Source of the DNA: Corythucha ciliata
Lineage: Eukaryota; Arthropoda; Insecta; Hemiptera; Tingidae
Assembly: GCA_038030265.1 (NCBI GenBank)
Contig: CM075942.1
Location: forward strand, 44,606,751-44,670,750
DNA length: 64,000 nucleotides
Direction: 5' to 3'
Position numbers and translations under genes: made by a program
Shown: positions 10,344 through 22,512 of the stretch, piece by piece
Position numbering within the stretch: position 1 is the first letter of the stretch
Layout: every line of letters begins with the position of its first letter
Notes under the pieces: model-generated
Seen by the model: the letters and a program-made list of their open reading frames with translations, nothing else
The model's database searches: none
What the model was told of the DNA's origin: nothing

Positions 10344-12325
10344 GCAAGTATTTTCGACGTTTTAATCAAATAACCCCCCCCCCCACGCCTACCAATAATT
10401 GAACTAGTTTTTTCGGTGTAATGTAGATTTTTGGTGAAACGTGAAGGCCGCTCAAAGAACTTTAAGCACGGAAAAAGGAGCAAGAGAAGATAATCACTGA
10501 TCTTCTTAGGTAAAAGTGATTTATTCTTTACTTCAGGGCAGAAGGCCAAAATAACGAAGCCGGTATATGGAATTAGGAAATAAAGCATTCACAGTTTCAG
10601 TAACATTGACTTGGGAATATACAAGTGTAAGAGTATAAGTGTAAGTATAAAAGTTGTTTTAAAAAGAAAAATTACGTTCAGTCATTTAAACATTATTCTA
10701 GTGAACATGTATTACCTAAAGCATTAATTCACTGATCGGTCTTGTGCTTTTCTTTTCGGTGGACGCTTTCTAGTGGAATCCAAGACAGTTCTCTTGAAAA
10801 GGCAAAGCTGTTTTTGAACCTTTGGTCGACCTCGAGCTTTCAGTTTTTTCTTGAACTTGAGCTGATCAACACGTTGATTTCCTGAGAAGCAGACTCATTA
10901 TTTTCCCTGAGATGGCGATCTCCGGATAATTGGCACTGAGTACCGGATGGTTGGTCATGAGGTTCGTCGACTTGAGTAGCCTTTTCGACAGATTTTCCGA
11001 AGCTAGGCGGAAACAAAGTGTGGCACCGAATTTCTCAACCATCTCGTATTTTTGCTTCAACTCCTTTCATGGCCTCTAAGCACGTTTAACACGACTGGTA
11101 GCACCAAGTTGTATTTTTGACGTTGACTTAAAGACGAGGTGCTTAGTGCAGTCGCATCTTGTGTAGCTAAGTCGTCTTCTGATTCAAATTCATCAACAGA
11201 GCAATCTTCGAAAATGTCTTCGTCAACAGACCTGTCCACCATTTCCAAATCACGCTCTTCATGACGCCCTCGTAAGTTGTGGTATCGATTGTGAAAGAGT
11301 GTCAAATCGAACACTGATGGCAATGATTCACGTTCTCTTTTAAACAAAATGTGTCGGCAAGGGGCTTGGTTATTGCAATAAAACGTGCTGCAAGTGCATG
11401 TCGTCAGTGAAGATTTATACAAAAATGTTTCCTCTTCGTACTTTTCTTGCACTCCTTCCTCCTCAATCGACAGGTAATTTCTTCTCGCTTGAAGGGCCTT
11501 CAAACTCCGATGAAAGAGGATACAGCCTCGATCATTAAGACCTTCCATCGGGAAGCTTGAACGTTAAGTTCCTTGATAACGTCGTCTGCGTCGAAAATGT
11601 TGAGAGATTTGAGATGAGCGTCGGACGTAGACTCTATGATTCTTTGATCACAGAAAGAAATGAGGTGCATGATGCTTTCTTCAATATTTGGTAGAAAATG
11701 GAATCGTGCTTTCAAACTGGCCTTCAATGTCCAGAAAGACCTTTCAATTCTGTTGTTCGTGTTGTCCCCCAAAGTTGGAAGATTCTTCCTGAAGCATGTG
11801 ACCCACATATCTTGACAGCTGTCCCAGTTGTGCAGGTATTGTTTCTTAAGGGATACGTATTGTTTGTTTACTCTCACTTGAACGTTGTCTACCATGGGAA
11901 GAAAATTTGTTTTATTTTCTTCATAACTTTCTGGTGAACGCGAATACACAATTTTCTTGAACTAAGACATAATGTCATGCATGCATGAAAATGTAGCCGT
12001 AGGAGCCTACGTTTTCTGTCTTCCCTCGTTGACGTGCGTTAAAAACGAACCGGTTTCGGCTGCTCGCCATCTTCAGCGTCTGTAAGTCCAACTGAAAGCG
12101 CGCCTCGATGGTGTAATGGATACAATGCTCGCTTCGCAACCCAGCGGGCCTGGGTTCGAATCCAGCTATTGCCCATTACACTATAAGGCTGCGGCGAGCT
12201 GTGACACGGCTCACTCGGCTTCGTGTGGGCGTTCACGGCGGTGTGCGTATGACAAACCGCGCATCGACCGAGACGCCCGCGTAGTACGGGTGTGAAGTGC
12301 ACAGCTGATGGAGTTACAGGGTATG

Positions 12326-14372
12326 CAGTGCTTCCACTCCGCAATGTTAAATTTCCCTCTGCGGAACCCTGAATTTCCCTTATTTCCCTCCTGCGCCAAC
12401 AGTAATTTCCCTCCCTTTTCCCCCTATTTCATTGACTCAAGAGTACCTCGAAATTTGTTAACAAAAAGGTTGAAAGCAATTATTGGTAATTTACTGCTCT
12501 AATGGACATTTTTATTTCACAAAAATTACAAAAATTGAAAAATAATTTTTAAAAAAACAAAGAAAAGAAAGGGGCCGATTTTTCATCTTTTTCTAAGCTC
12601 CTCGCTCTCAGTTGCCGTAGCATTGGACTTGAACGAAAGTACTGGCAGCTTATTATCATTTACAATATCAACGGCGGTCAGTTTTGATCTTTTCATCCCC
12701 TGCTTGACACATAAAATTTCCGATCTGGATTCACCGGACAAAGTATTACGGACTCCTGTCTTTATATTTCCCAGATCACTGAATACCCTTTCAACCGCTG
12801 CGTTTGAATAAGGCAAGGCGAAGAAAAAGGACACCAAAATTGTTAAATTATGAAATTTCGGCTGGCCCAATTCATTTCTCTGTTTACAAACATGCTTCCA
12901 ATAATTCAAGGGGTCAAGTTTACATTCTTGGACATTGTCGACATCGCAAAGTAAACTGTGAGACCGCCATTCCCTATCAAGGTCGGAAAGACTTGATATG
13001 TACTCATTAACATATTTTCTTGCAATGTTAGCCAAAGACGGTGGGTTTAGGCATTTGGCATTTTGGGTCATAAGAAAAACAGTATCACCAAATATTTCAT
13101 TTTCAAATGTGAACCTTTTTTGGATTTGTTTTATGGCTTCAAGATAAAAGTCTCGGGCGGTCTCTTTCACATGGGCTATTTCTTGTATAAGACTGGGGTT
13201 GACTTTTACAGGTAAAGAATTTATCAATTCTTGGGCTTCTATACCAATGTAAATATTGTCCAAGGGAAGCAGTTTAGTGGAGTCCAATTCGATGTCGGTA
13301 ATATTACATAAGCTACGTATGTATGTAGCGTCAAAAATATTAGAGGATAATATTTTTAAAAGGTCCTGGACTTTTTGTTTCATGAGACAAAAATGAGGTG
13401 CCTCGGATTGAAAGAAAATGTTGAAATCGTTAAATAACTGTAAAACGTACTTCAGGAAGAGAAGGCTGCATTTTCGGAGGTCATTATTGAGAATGTTTAG
13501 AGCAAGCGAGTTTGAATGAGTTGGATCCTCGAGAGCTAAATGATTCCAGTAACCTTTCAGAGCGTCCCACTGCTCTAATATACGAGCTACACAATTACCT
13601 AAAGACAGCCATCGAGTTTGACAAGGTTTAAGAAGCTTGTGAGGCTTCACATCATGAAAAAATTGGAAATCGCGGTAGGCATCTGTATTTTTGGGGCTTC
13701 TACCAAAGTGATTGTAAATTGTACGACAAAAATCTTCAAGTGACACAGGCAATTTCTTACAAGCGTAGCTCGCACATAGGTGGCTCATGTGGCAAGAACA
13801 TTTAATAATCTGAACAGAAGGATACTCTTTTTTGATTCTACTTGCAACAGAGTTATGCACTCCCATCATGGTGGAAGCGGTATCGGAGCAAAACCCAACC
13901 CAACGATTCAAATTTACGTCATACTTTTTGAAAGACTCGTTAAGTTTAGCGTATAATGCTTCAGCAGTACCATTCGGGCAAGGCACTATATCCAGTAGAT
14001 CAGTTTTAGTAGCAAACTCAACGCTATCGAAATAAGACACTAAAATCGCCAATTGTTTTGACGTTGACCTGTCTGTGGTTTCATCAACGAATACGGAAAA
14101 ATATCACTGCAATGGCTAACACTATCTTTATTATCCCTCTACTGATAGCAAATAGGCAGCTAACTCATACTATTCCTACAGCTGAGTCAAATCCCCAAAT
14201 AATGTAATAATAACGTGTATCCCCATTTTCAAAATTTCTCAAAGAATCAGATAAAAATCTGAAATTTCCACTTTTTCCCTTTTTTTTCCCTTAAAAAAAA
14301 TTTCCCTTTTTTTTCTTTCTCGAAGGCAAAATTTCCCTAAAACGGGAAATTTCCCTCAAAGTGGAAGCACTG
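12326..14372 (-). mobile_element. hAT transposon, internally shortened
   Basis: The element is 2,047 bp with perfect 13-bp terminal inverted repeats (CAGTGCTTCCACT and complement) and an 8-bp target duplication AGGGTATG (12,318-12,325 and 14,373-14,380). This is the hAT signature. Subterminal regions carry repeated AAATTTCCCT-type motifs. Unit A provides the empty site, so ends and duplication are certain. The encoded transposase lacks its amino-terminal part, making the copy non-autonomous. Confidence 0.97.
12583..14103 (-). pseudogene. hAT transposase, 5'-truncated
   Basis: The frame is open from 14,103 (a TGA precedes it at 14,104-14,106) to 12,583, about 506 codons. It starts inside the catalytic domain with FSVFVDETTD (first Asp region). 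The hAT motif QTRWLSL follows in the middle. It ends in the C-terminal dimerisation region with YWKH and NAAVERVFSDLGNIKTG. The usual BED zinc finger and about 100-200 upstream residues are missing, so it could not bind DNA normally. The remaining sequence is intact, so the insertion is fairly recent. The family resembles the ZBED/SCAND3-type animal hATs. A natural start codon is not visible. Confidence 0.9.
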
Positions 14373-15910
14373 AGGGTATGGTGTAAGAGCCACACGAGCT
14401 TAGGCGCCAGAGGGCTTGGTAGATCCGACTTCGCACCCTCAAGAAGAAGAAGAAGAAGAAGAAGAAGAAGAAAAAAAGTCCAACTGAAACTTTTTTTTTT
14501 TTTAACCAAAACTGGCGCCGAAGCCACGAGGTTCTTCACGTATTTTATCACGTGAAATCTACAAAGGAGAATTCTAGTGTCCTTGAAGATTTCTTTCAAC
14601 ACAGAAATTTCGTTAAAATCTTTATCGACGATAAAAATTGAAGGGGAAACCTTGCATAACGACTTGAAAAACCGGAAAGCTGCACGTAGATTTCGACTTG
14701 TTTCTACAGAAATGAAACCAAGCATGCAAAACTCGCTTCGATTTGTGGTATGATTTAGGTAACAAACCCCGCATACCTTGTATTTCGACGAGTTGAAATT
14801 GAAGGACGTGTCAATCTGAATTACTGGTGAGGAAGACAAGAGAAATTCTTTTTTCATGTCGTTGGTAGATATGCATAGAACCAAGACGTCTCGTTCTTCA
14901 TCCAGCTCATGATAAACGGTTCCTCCATTCTCCTCAATTGTCTCGAGAAAACTTGCGAACTGCGAGTCGTTGGCTGAGTCAGGGCATAACTTTTGCAGTA
15001 AATTACGAATTTTCCGAGCTGAGAGAGTCTTGTCGAATTTGTCCTTCATGACTCTTTTAATTTGACTGACTTTACAGTTGGCATTGTGAAGATCGGCCAA
15101 TACTTCCTTCTCTTGGTGGTAGAGAGACACTGTAGCAGATGCGTGAAGGCAGCTCTATTAATTTCGCGATTGTGTTCCAAATTCATTTTCGTTATTTTTA
15201 TTCGAGTTGAGTTGGCTGGTTTGTAGCAGGTTATTTTAGATTGACATCCTATGTAATTATAATGAAGCCTCGAACGTTTACCGGTGCTGTTAGAAGGTCT
15301 TTTATATCCATGCTTGCACAAAGTCGTCACTTGCCGACTATTATTGTTTGTCACAATTAGGGGTTGATAGTAAGCCTCACAAAACGAACGAAAACCCCGT
15401 AATAAATCTTCGTAATTAGGGAAAACTTCTCCCAACGCAATTAGGAACTTGCATGGGTCGGAATTTTCTAGGGAAAAATTTTTTTTTGGCTAGGTAAAAC
15501 TAAAAATGAACTTGTCGCAACAAAGTGCTCTCAAAATCGTGCTAATAATTATTAAATTGGTCATAAAAATTCATTAATTTTCGCACTCGTCACAACGCCT
15601 TGTGATTGGCTGAGTGTCTGTGACGTCAGTTAGTTCAACTTTTTTCGACTGACTGTTATTGGTATGGAGATTCATAGTTTCAAACTCATTTTCTTTCGTT
15701 ATTTAAAAATAATTTTACACATTAAAATGGAATTAAATAGTCCGTCTGAACTTACAGAAACTGGGCTCCGCAGAATAGGTATACTTATTATCTCTTATCA
15801 AATTATCATTTCCTTCTTTTTGCCTTAGTTATCACTTTACGATCGCTGTTCCAAGTCCTATCTTACTATTGCTATTACTTTTATTCATTTGCTTTGAGGC
15901 GTAATAAAAT

Positions 15911-16097
15911 ATGTACAAATACTTCTTCGTGCCTCAATGCAAGAGCACAACTTTAAAAACTCCGGAAAGACTATATAACGGTGCCTATGAATAACACAGC
16001 TCCGCCGAAGTGGTTCAAAGCATGCAGGCGAGAACAACATGGTCCGGTTCTATCAATCTACAAGGTTCTTCTGATGTGAAGACTACTTTGACGTGAG
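15911..16097 (+). pseudogene. THAP-domain remnant, copy B
   Basis: Copy of the THAP sequence at 6,855 with the same frameshifts. KYFFVPQCKSTTL and KWFKACRREQHGPVL are readable in different frames. It lies in the same position within the unit and carries no independent intact frame. Confidence 0.5.
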
Positions 16098-18201
16098 TAA
16101 ATTCATTTATTATATAATCATAGAGGTCGGAAGCCTTCAGTGGCTTCATTAGTTAGTTTCTTCTTGTTTTCTGGCTCTTCCTTTCTGAATGCGAAGGATG
16201 AAGTCAGGATAACATTGCTCCGTTTCTTGATTCTTATAAGTCATTGAAACATTTTTCAGCTTGGTAACTTACTCCACCTACTTCGAGGACTCGCATACGC
16301 GAAGCCGGGAGTTGTACCCTCTCGATTTTAGTACCAACGGTCTCGACTTTCGGGTAAGCATTGTGGAAGCACCAATAGATTTGTTTGGTCACATGATAGT
16401 ACTACATGTTAAGCGTCTCTGCTCTTTCAAAGAGTAAGTAAAACAGTAGAGAGAAAAAACTCTTATTCACCGTACAACTAGTCTGAGAACCTCCATAAAT
16501 CTTGCCCTACAAACTATTCTAATGGACTATTAGGCATTTTCCATTGCAGGAAAAGTGTAGCACGAACAGCATTTCATTGTAATTTCTGAAAATAATAAAT
16601 GAAAACAACTGTCAATGCTGTACTTTTCCTTCACTAAAGACCGACGGCCGAAAACCGATGCCGAAAACCACTTTTTAAACTTTTCTGAGGTTGTACATCA
16701 ATAATGATAAGTCAGCTCGGACTCGATTTTTTTCACGATCACTATACTTCCATTTCTGTAGGAAACATGGAAGTACAAAACAATGGAACACACCTATATT
16801 CTTACTCTTGCAAATTTGGAAGCGTTTGCGAAGAGCAGAGCGTACAAATGATTTCCTTACTTTTTAGGCAACAAGAAGACAAGAACTGCATCGGTTCTGG
16901 AGAAGTTGAAAAGGAATGATACCGTAAACGATCTACTGGAAGCTCAAAGACGTGGAGTTATTTTTTATTTCATTCTTCATTACATTTTTGGGAATCTTTC
17001 GCCGCTAAAACAAGCATCCTCGTGTTACGCGAGAGCAAGTGAGGCTCGTTCAAATGTGTATTCGAATATTTATTATAATTTATAATATTTTTTAATATTT
17101 TAATATTTATTCAAATTTTTATTTTTTTTCTTTCTCGAAAAAAAGCAATAAAATTGAATAATAAAGCAATAGTCACTGTGTTAATGTGTTCGAACTAAGT
17201 GACGTCATCACACTCGGATATGAAATCAACATGGCGCGGGGTGTTTTTAGCTGGCCCATAAAATTCCCTACTTTGAAAATTCATATCAATTTAAATTTTC
17301 GTTGATATTGAAAAAAAATGCGCCAACCCTTTTCTATTTTTATTACCTTTAAGGAAAAAATGTTTCCAAAAAATGTGCCAAGTGGCTCATTCTCTTAACT
17401 TCTTCCATGTCCACAACGCAATTGGAAGAGCAACTGGGACTGGCAGAGTGTATGGGTCGAGCGTCGAGCTTCTCTTTCATTCAGCTTTAGATAAGTTTCG
17501 GAGGGTTGTTTGGGATTTTTTTCGCTGCTTCTGCAGAAAATAAGAAGAAGGAACGAAGAGAGTGCTACCCCTCCTTGGTTCACGTCACGTGGTGCGTCGA
17601 AGGGTAACTCCGTAACTCACTTCACATCACTCTTTCCACAACGGAATATCTGAGTAAGGGCGGTGGGAGGGACGTTTAACACGGAATGGAAAGAACGCAA
17701 AGAGTTTTGAGTCCTGCTTCTACTGCTGGTGTAACAAAATCTCCTGCTGTGCATTTATTTTTTTCATAATTACGACTGCCTCCCCACTCCATCACTCACA
17801 CAAAACCGCTCCCAACCAACCCACAGCATTACGACCAAATACATATTATCTTTCTGACTAAAAAAAAACCCTAGTAAGGTCACAATTAACAGGTTTCCCG
17901 ATAGACACCACGCACATAACCATTTTCCACTCCCCTCTCCACCGAAACTCCTCTCCAGACTGTCGATAACGACTCAAATTAAATGTAATTTGTAGTAGGT
18001 ATACACTAAACGTTCCTTCCAAGTTTGGAGACAATATCAGCAATCTGTCAATTGTTGTGAATTATTTAAAAATGCAACCCCCACTTTCACCCTATATTAT
18101 GTATATGTATACCATTTACACATTACATACATATATAGGGGAAGGAGAAAATATAATTATATGAATTCGAACGTACACGTCTATAAATATCGTTTTTAAG
18201 T

Positions 18202-18380
18202 GTAGGTACCGTACCTGCAAACGTTTTACGCGCAGGTACTGTACCTGCATATAGCGTTTTACGCGCAGGTACTGTACCTGCAAATAGCGTATTACGCGGA
18301 GGTACCGTACCTGCAAACAGCGTATAACGCGCAGGTACCGTACCTGCAAATAGCGTGTTACGCGCAGGTACCGTACCTGC
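18202..18380. repeat. Array of six 17-bp palindromes, copy B
   Basis: Same 33-bp-period array as at 9,144-9,322. GCAGGTACNGTACCTGC is preserved in all units and one linker base differs (AAACAGC instead of AAATAGC). It lies 24 bp inside the right end of unit B. Confidence 0.9.
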
Positions 18381-18404
18381 ATATAGTCACTTCGTTAATT
18401 AATT

Positions 18405-19560
18405 GGCAATTTTTCGGCAGAAATGACAGTTTTTTTTTTAGAAAAAAGAGTGATTTTTCTATTCAAAATCGCTTGTTTTGACCTGTAAATTAAAGCAATC
18501 CCTGCGAACGCCGCGAACCTGGAAACGCTTCGTTTCCGAGTTACAGGTATTTTTGTCATTTTTCGGCCAAACGCGTTCTTTTCGTCAATAATCATTTCTA
18601 GAGGCCTAGCCATTCGTAACAGAACAATACCGATTACATTTCTGAAAAGAGAAGACATTTTGGGTTTCAGAAACGCTGTTGCAACTAACCGAACTAATGT
18701 TTAAGTATTTTCTTTTATTTCTTGAAAAATCGAAAAAGTGCAAATTTGATTTTTACCGTTTCCTTCAAAGACGAATCTTCCGAAGTCTTCGGTGTTAAAG
18801 GTACGGTTAAATTATTGGAAAAACATGTCAGTGTTGTAAGCTACAAAATGGCTTTTAAAATTTCCAAATCAACGCATTTTTGACTGAGATACCACAGCGA
18901 ACGTTCAGAAATTCCTGATCAGATCGTCAAATTGAGCCACATTTCACCAAGCATAAAAAAATGAAAACAGCTATTTCCACTATACCAGCTATATACCATG
19001 ATCCGAATATCAACCGTTTCCGAGAAAAACGCACTTTTCGGTTTTTTCAACGCATCTCTGGTTTTCCTCAAACAAACTCCCACAATTTTCGTTGCACGTA
19101 ACATTGTAGCACACCACTGAAAAGGGCACAAAATTGTATTTTTATTATGTTCACATGGTTTTGGAATCAGCTTGAGTTGAAGGCCCTTAATGCTGGGCTG
19201 AATTCCCAAGTTGTCCTATTTTACCATCAAACATGGGTTTTCTAACAGATTTCACACACAAGATGAGTCGCTCTGAGGAAAAAACTTCCTCGAACTTCCT
19301 CGAATAGTAAGCTTTCCAATGACCAACGATGAAATGGACATTGCAACAGTAATAGCCGATATGTTATTTGGACGAAGGTTTGAAATTGCCAAGTGAAATC
19401 GTCAAAATAAGGCTGTTGTAGCCACTGGAAGTAAAAGAGAACTATCGTCTTATTGGTGTATGATGGAATCCAAATCGTTAAATTGGTCTCAGAAAATCAT
19501 AAAAATACAAAAGCAGTGAATTTTTCACTTTTTGCGCCATTTTCCAACGCGGTGTTTACA
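18405..19560. other. No gene recognised
   Basis: Sequence to the right of the duplication. Frames up to 96 codons occur on the minus strand without domains. No repeats or RNA genes are recognised. Confidence 0.5.
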
Positions 19561-19565
19561 CGTAA

Positions 19566-19922
19566 AGGAGCCCCTAGACGATCAGTTTTTTGATCAAACG
19601 TGGTGGATCAATCGACTGTGACAGCCATGATTGACCGTCTAGAAGCGTGTTTTACGATTGAGTCAATGACTGAAGAAGATTGAATGACCACCGCCTTTTC
19701 CTTATCTTCCTCGTCTTATTTCTCTTCAGTTGGAGTGCAGCCGCAGTCAACAAAAAAAGCACGGACAAATCCTGGTTTGAACTCATTGCACTCAGCACAA
19801 CACCGCGAGAGACACTGATACTGGGAAGGGTTTTGTTCAAACAACTGAAGAAGTGATTGAAGCTCACTTCAATCTGTTTGTTCAATATTTTGATCAATCA
19901 GACTGACCGTCTATGGGCTCCT
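19566..19922. mobile_element. PIF/Harbinger-like MITE
   Basis: The element is 357 bp. It begins AGGAGCCCCTAGACGATCAG and ends CTGACCGTCTATGGGCTCCT, imperfectly complementary, with direct TAA flanks (19,563-19,565 and 19,923-19,925). A 3-bp TWA duplication is typical of PIF/Harbinger. Inner arms repeat TTGATCAA and TGATTGAC motifs. There is no coding capacity. Confidence 0.75.
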
Positions 19923-19934
19923 TAACTGAGACCT

Positions 19935-20054
19935 GCCCCCCTATTCTGTAACTCGTAACGCGTGCGTTAGCAAAATTTGTCAGCTGATTATTTTCAATTA
20001 TTCACCTTGTTTATTTCGCTAACGCACGCGTTAAGAGTTACAGAATAGGGGGGC
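19935..20054. mobile_element. Short hairpin MITE
   Basis: This 120-bp palindrome has the left arm GCCCCCCTATTCTGTAACTC then GTAACGCGTGCGTTAGC and the right arm GCTAACGCACGCGTTA then GAGTTACAGAATAGGGGGGC. The arms are about 38 bp with almost perfect pairing. No target duplication could be fixed. Confidence 0.8.
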
Positions 20055-20055
20055 A

Positions 20056-20186
20056 AGGGCCGTATTCCTAAGCCGTGTGAAAATGCCGCAAAAAGTGGTT
20101 GCTATGGCGGAATAATGTTGTTTCTTATTCGGCGTCCTTGGATCCCGCGTGCGGCATTTTTTCCCGACCGTTCAGAATAAGGCCCC
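20056..20186. mobile_element. MITE, family M2
   Basis: This 131-bp element shares its interior with 32,763-32,893: GTGTGAAAATGCC, GTTGCTATGGCGG and CGGCGTCCTTGGATCCCG. The ends are GGGCCGTATTC and GAATAAGGCCCC. The inner arms carry AAAATGCCGCA and TGCGGCATTTTT in inverted orientation. Confidence 0.75.
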
Positions 20187-21050
20187 AACTCTCCTAATAA
20201 AAGTGTCGTAATTTGATTGCATGTGAATACCAACGATATAACAGAACTGGATTGCTCATCAATGCTGATTAAGTGTGGCCATCAGAAAGTGGATGAGAGG
20301 GCTGGGGTTTCAAAATAATGACCGTGTTGCCATAACTACACGTGGAGAATGACGGGGTGAGGATGGTCATTATTTATCAGGGGACGGCGCGGCGCACCCC
20401 TTCCACTCCTCTCCAGCCCGCTGCACGCAATCCAGGTTTATACATCGTTGGTGTATACGAGCCTTTTGGATAAAAAATGAGACAACCCACCAAATACAAA
20501 TTATTATTTTTATTTCAAAAAATTGATAAATTTAATTATCAATTTCAGAAAAAGTTTCCCGACAAAAAAATGATGGGATAAATTGATAAGATTAATTCAA
20601 TGGCTGATGTGAGAAAAACGGCCCTCGAGCTGTTCCTTTCCTGCCTATTCTGAATACTGCTGAGGCTGGTGTCAGCCTCTCGTCTCAGGAATACTTTAAT
20701 ACCTTCCAGAAAAATACATATAAGGGGTACTCAAATAATCAGCCTGCAAACCTTTAAAGGAGTATTTCTCTGTAATTAAGTAAAATTCCACCCCCCTCCT
20801 GTCTATGCGTTACTAGAGAAACGAGATTTATAACATATGTTTACTGGTTTACCGAAATACTGATTTTTATTTTAGTACCCCTATAAATTTACTATCTGAA
20901 ATTTTAACATCTTTTTCAATTGACTAATCAACTTAATACTTCTTACTCAGCGCTTATAACAAACTTCTTCTTCTTTGAAATTCATCGAGGGAGATCCAAA
21001 TCTAAATCGTAAGTAATAGATAGAGGTCGCCCGCACTTACTGATGTAAAG
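20187..21050. other. No gene recognised
   Basis: AT-rich intergenic sequence with no frame above 60 codons and no recognised repeat. Confidence 0.5.
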
Positions 21051-21057
21051 ACGATTG

Positions 21058-21432
21058 TCAATTCATGACTTCCGGATATAAACGAACTTTGTTCGAATTC
21101 CATATGAGTCTAACCGTGTTGGATGAGATTGTCAACAGCACTAGAACTGGGTAAAGGCTTGGTTGTCTGTTAGAATAATGTGTTTTTATAATTTTAATGA
21201 CTTTTGGCGTCAAGCATAGTTTACCTATGGTCATTACTGAACAACTCACCGTAACACTTGATCTCCCCATCAGTTTCCTTTGTACTAGGGGAGGTGGCCT
21301 AATTTTACTCACTCCAATCAGGGAGATACGACTTTCTGCGAAGACTCTGGGGATCGCCCCTTCTTTCAACTTTGGTCTACCTCTCGGATAGAGTTTCACT
21401 TCATTATTTACTAATAACTCACAGTGAGCCAT
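21058..21432 (-). pseudogene. Possible THAP-type fragment
   Basis: This minus-strand frame of 124 codons opens MAHCELLVNNEVKLYPRGRP and then KLKEGAIPRVF. The 'KLKxGAIPxxF' stretch resembles the C-terminal end of THAP domains. The diagnostic cysteines and histidine are not visible, and the rest is unrecognised, so a chance frame is quite possible. An A50 run follows on the plus strand at 21,437-21,486, in the wrong orientation to be its poly(A) tail. Confidence 0.25.
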
Positions 21433-21434
21433 TC

Positions 21435-21436
<2 letters not shown>

Positions 21437-21486
<50 letters not shown>
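21437..21486 (+). repeat. Poly(A) tract of 50
   Basis: An uninterrupted A50 run. It could be the tail of a retroposed sequence lying to its left, or a simple repeat. No target duplication or recognised retroelement body could be tied to it. Confidence 0.85.
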
Positions 21487-21488
<2 letters not shown>

Positions 21489-21529
21489 ATCGAAAATCTA
21501 TCTGGCAGTCGAGCTGAAAGATTCATTCA

Positions 21530-21900
21530 TTTCACCCAAATCGATGTCTGATTTGGGAGGAATATACAGATGATTTGGCATGTGAACTGAAGGATATCAA
21601 CAGAAGTTACTACTTTACTAGCGCGTCTGGTGACTTTTAAATCAATTCCAAAGTCCAACGGGATTGTTTCGGAGTAGTGGTTGGGGAAATTACGTAGTTT
21701 ACTACGTGTGAAGCATTCGAGGGAACTGTGAAATTGTTTTTCAGAAGTCATAATACAAAATTATCCCCCAGAAATCGCGTATTCATCCCTTCTCTGCACC
21801 AACTATTATGATCAATAGATAATCATACCACCACTCCAAATTTTTGAAAATTCGAAACTCAACTCATGTTTTCGACCATGACGACGAGAACAATGCATAA
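21530..21900. repeat. Dispersed repeat module R1, copy 1
   Basis: Alignable by eye with 25,430-25,620. Shared blocks include GATTTGGGAG, AAGGATATCAA, GATTTTAAA/GACTTTTAAA and GAAGCATTCGA/GAAGCATCTG in the same order. A second block near 21,865 (CATGTTTTCGACCATGACG) matches one near 26,525. It is an old repeat family of unknown class. Confidence 0.45.
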
Positions 21901-22199
21901 TAGTGCACCAAGACAAAATGACTGTCGAAACCCATCCTCCGCCGCTCTATCAAATCGTACGTGGCAACCAAGATTCATCTAAGCAAGGCCGAGAAAACGT
22001 CATGCCCAAACAAAAGGTGTCTGTTCACGGTAGAATTCAGCTCGGTTATAAATACGCTCCGCCCACCAAAGGATATTTTCGGTTTGCTCAGAGGCCTCTC
22101 GGGCATTTCTTTTCTTTCGGCCATTGCATTTCTCTCTTCATTCATAAAACGGAAAATAAAACATTTTCCCGGGCGACATGGCTTTCCATGTAGCGTTGC

Positions 22200-22503
22200 G
22201 TGACAAGGAACCGATAGGTATCGCTTCAGTATCGCTATCGTTTCAATGTGAACGCTTCCGTACCACTCCGACTGATTTTCAGTCGTTTCTATTCGTTCCA
22301 GTTGCTTTCACGTCGCTTCGGCAATATTGCACCGATATCGTATCGCTCCGGTGTGAACCGGAGCGGTGAAACCGATGAGTATTGCTTTAATGTGAACGGT
22401 TTCATATCACTCTCACACGGTTTTTGTTGTTTTTATCTGTCTGAGTTGCTTTCATGTCGCTTGGGCAATATCGCAGCGATATCGTGTTGCTCCAGTGTGT
22501 ACG
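22200..22503 (+). repeat. Imperfect tandem pair, about 150 bp
   Basis: Two diverged units share AATGTGAACG, GTTGCTTTCACGTCGCTT or GTTGCTTTCATGTCGCTT, GGCAATAT, CCGATATCGT/GCGATATCGT and GCTCCGGTGTG/GCTCCAGTGTG. A GATATCG-rich composition runs through both. There is no coding evidence. Confidence 0.6.
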
Positions 22504-22512
22504 CCACCTAAA

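Larger units (their letters stand above)
12098..14475 (+). mobile_element. tRNA-derived SINE, copy B, split by hAT
   Basis: Same SINE and same 14-bp target duplication (12,084-12,097 and 14,476-14,489) as in unit A. The body is interrupted after its GGAGTTACAGGGTATG by the hAT element and resumes at AGGGTATGGTGTAAGAGCC. Without the insertion it equals the unit A copy apart from a few bases and a slightly shorter AAG tail. Confidence 0.9.
10724..15435 (-). pseudogene. MULE transposase (FAR1-MULE-SWIM), copy B, with SINE and hAT
   Basis: Same gene as the minus-strand copy at 3,678-6,378. Here the amino-terminal exon stays open longer (15,435 to about 15,150, through ITKMNLEHNREINRAAFTH) because it retains a base that copy A lost. 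It then meets the shared one-base frameshift before SATVSLYHQEKEVL. The catalytic motifs IQIDTSFNF, FIVDKDFNE and NNRIERSFW are kept. The SWIM finger has one extra residue (CTCSTFYC). A 41-bp deletion near 11,085 and a one-base loss near 10,884 break the tail. The core is split by the SINE, which is itself split by hAT. Confidence 0.8.
9344..18404 (+). repeat. Unit B of the tandem duplication, with hAT insertion
   Basis: This is the second head-to-tail copy of unit A, at an offset of 7,037 bp at its start. It is longer mainly because a 2,047-bp hAT element plus an 8-bp duplication sits in its SINE. Relative to A it lacks 41 bp inside the SWIM-side ORF (near 11,085) and has small indels elsewhere. 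The right junction reads TTCGTTAATTAATT then GGCAATTTTT. Confidence 0.85.

Noticed and set aside
21058..21486. Retrogene ending in the A50 tract
   Set aside because: The only notable frame is on the minus strand, opposite to the tail, and no target duplication was found.
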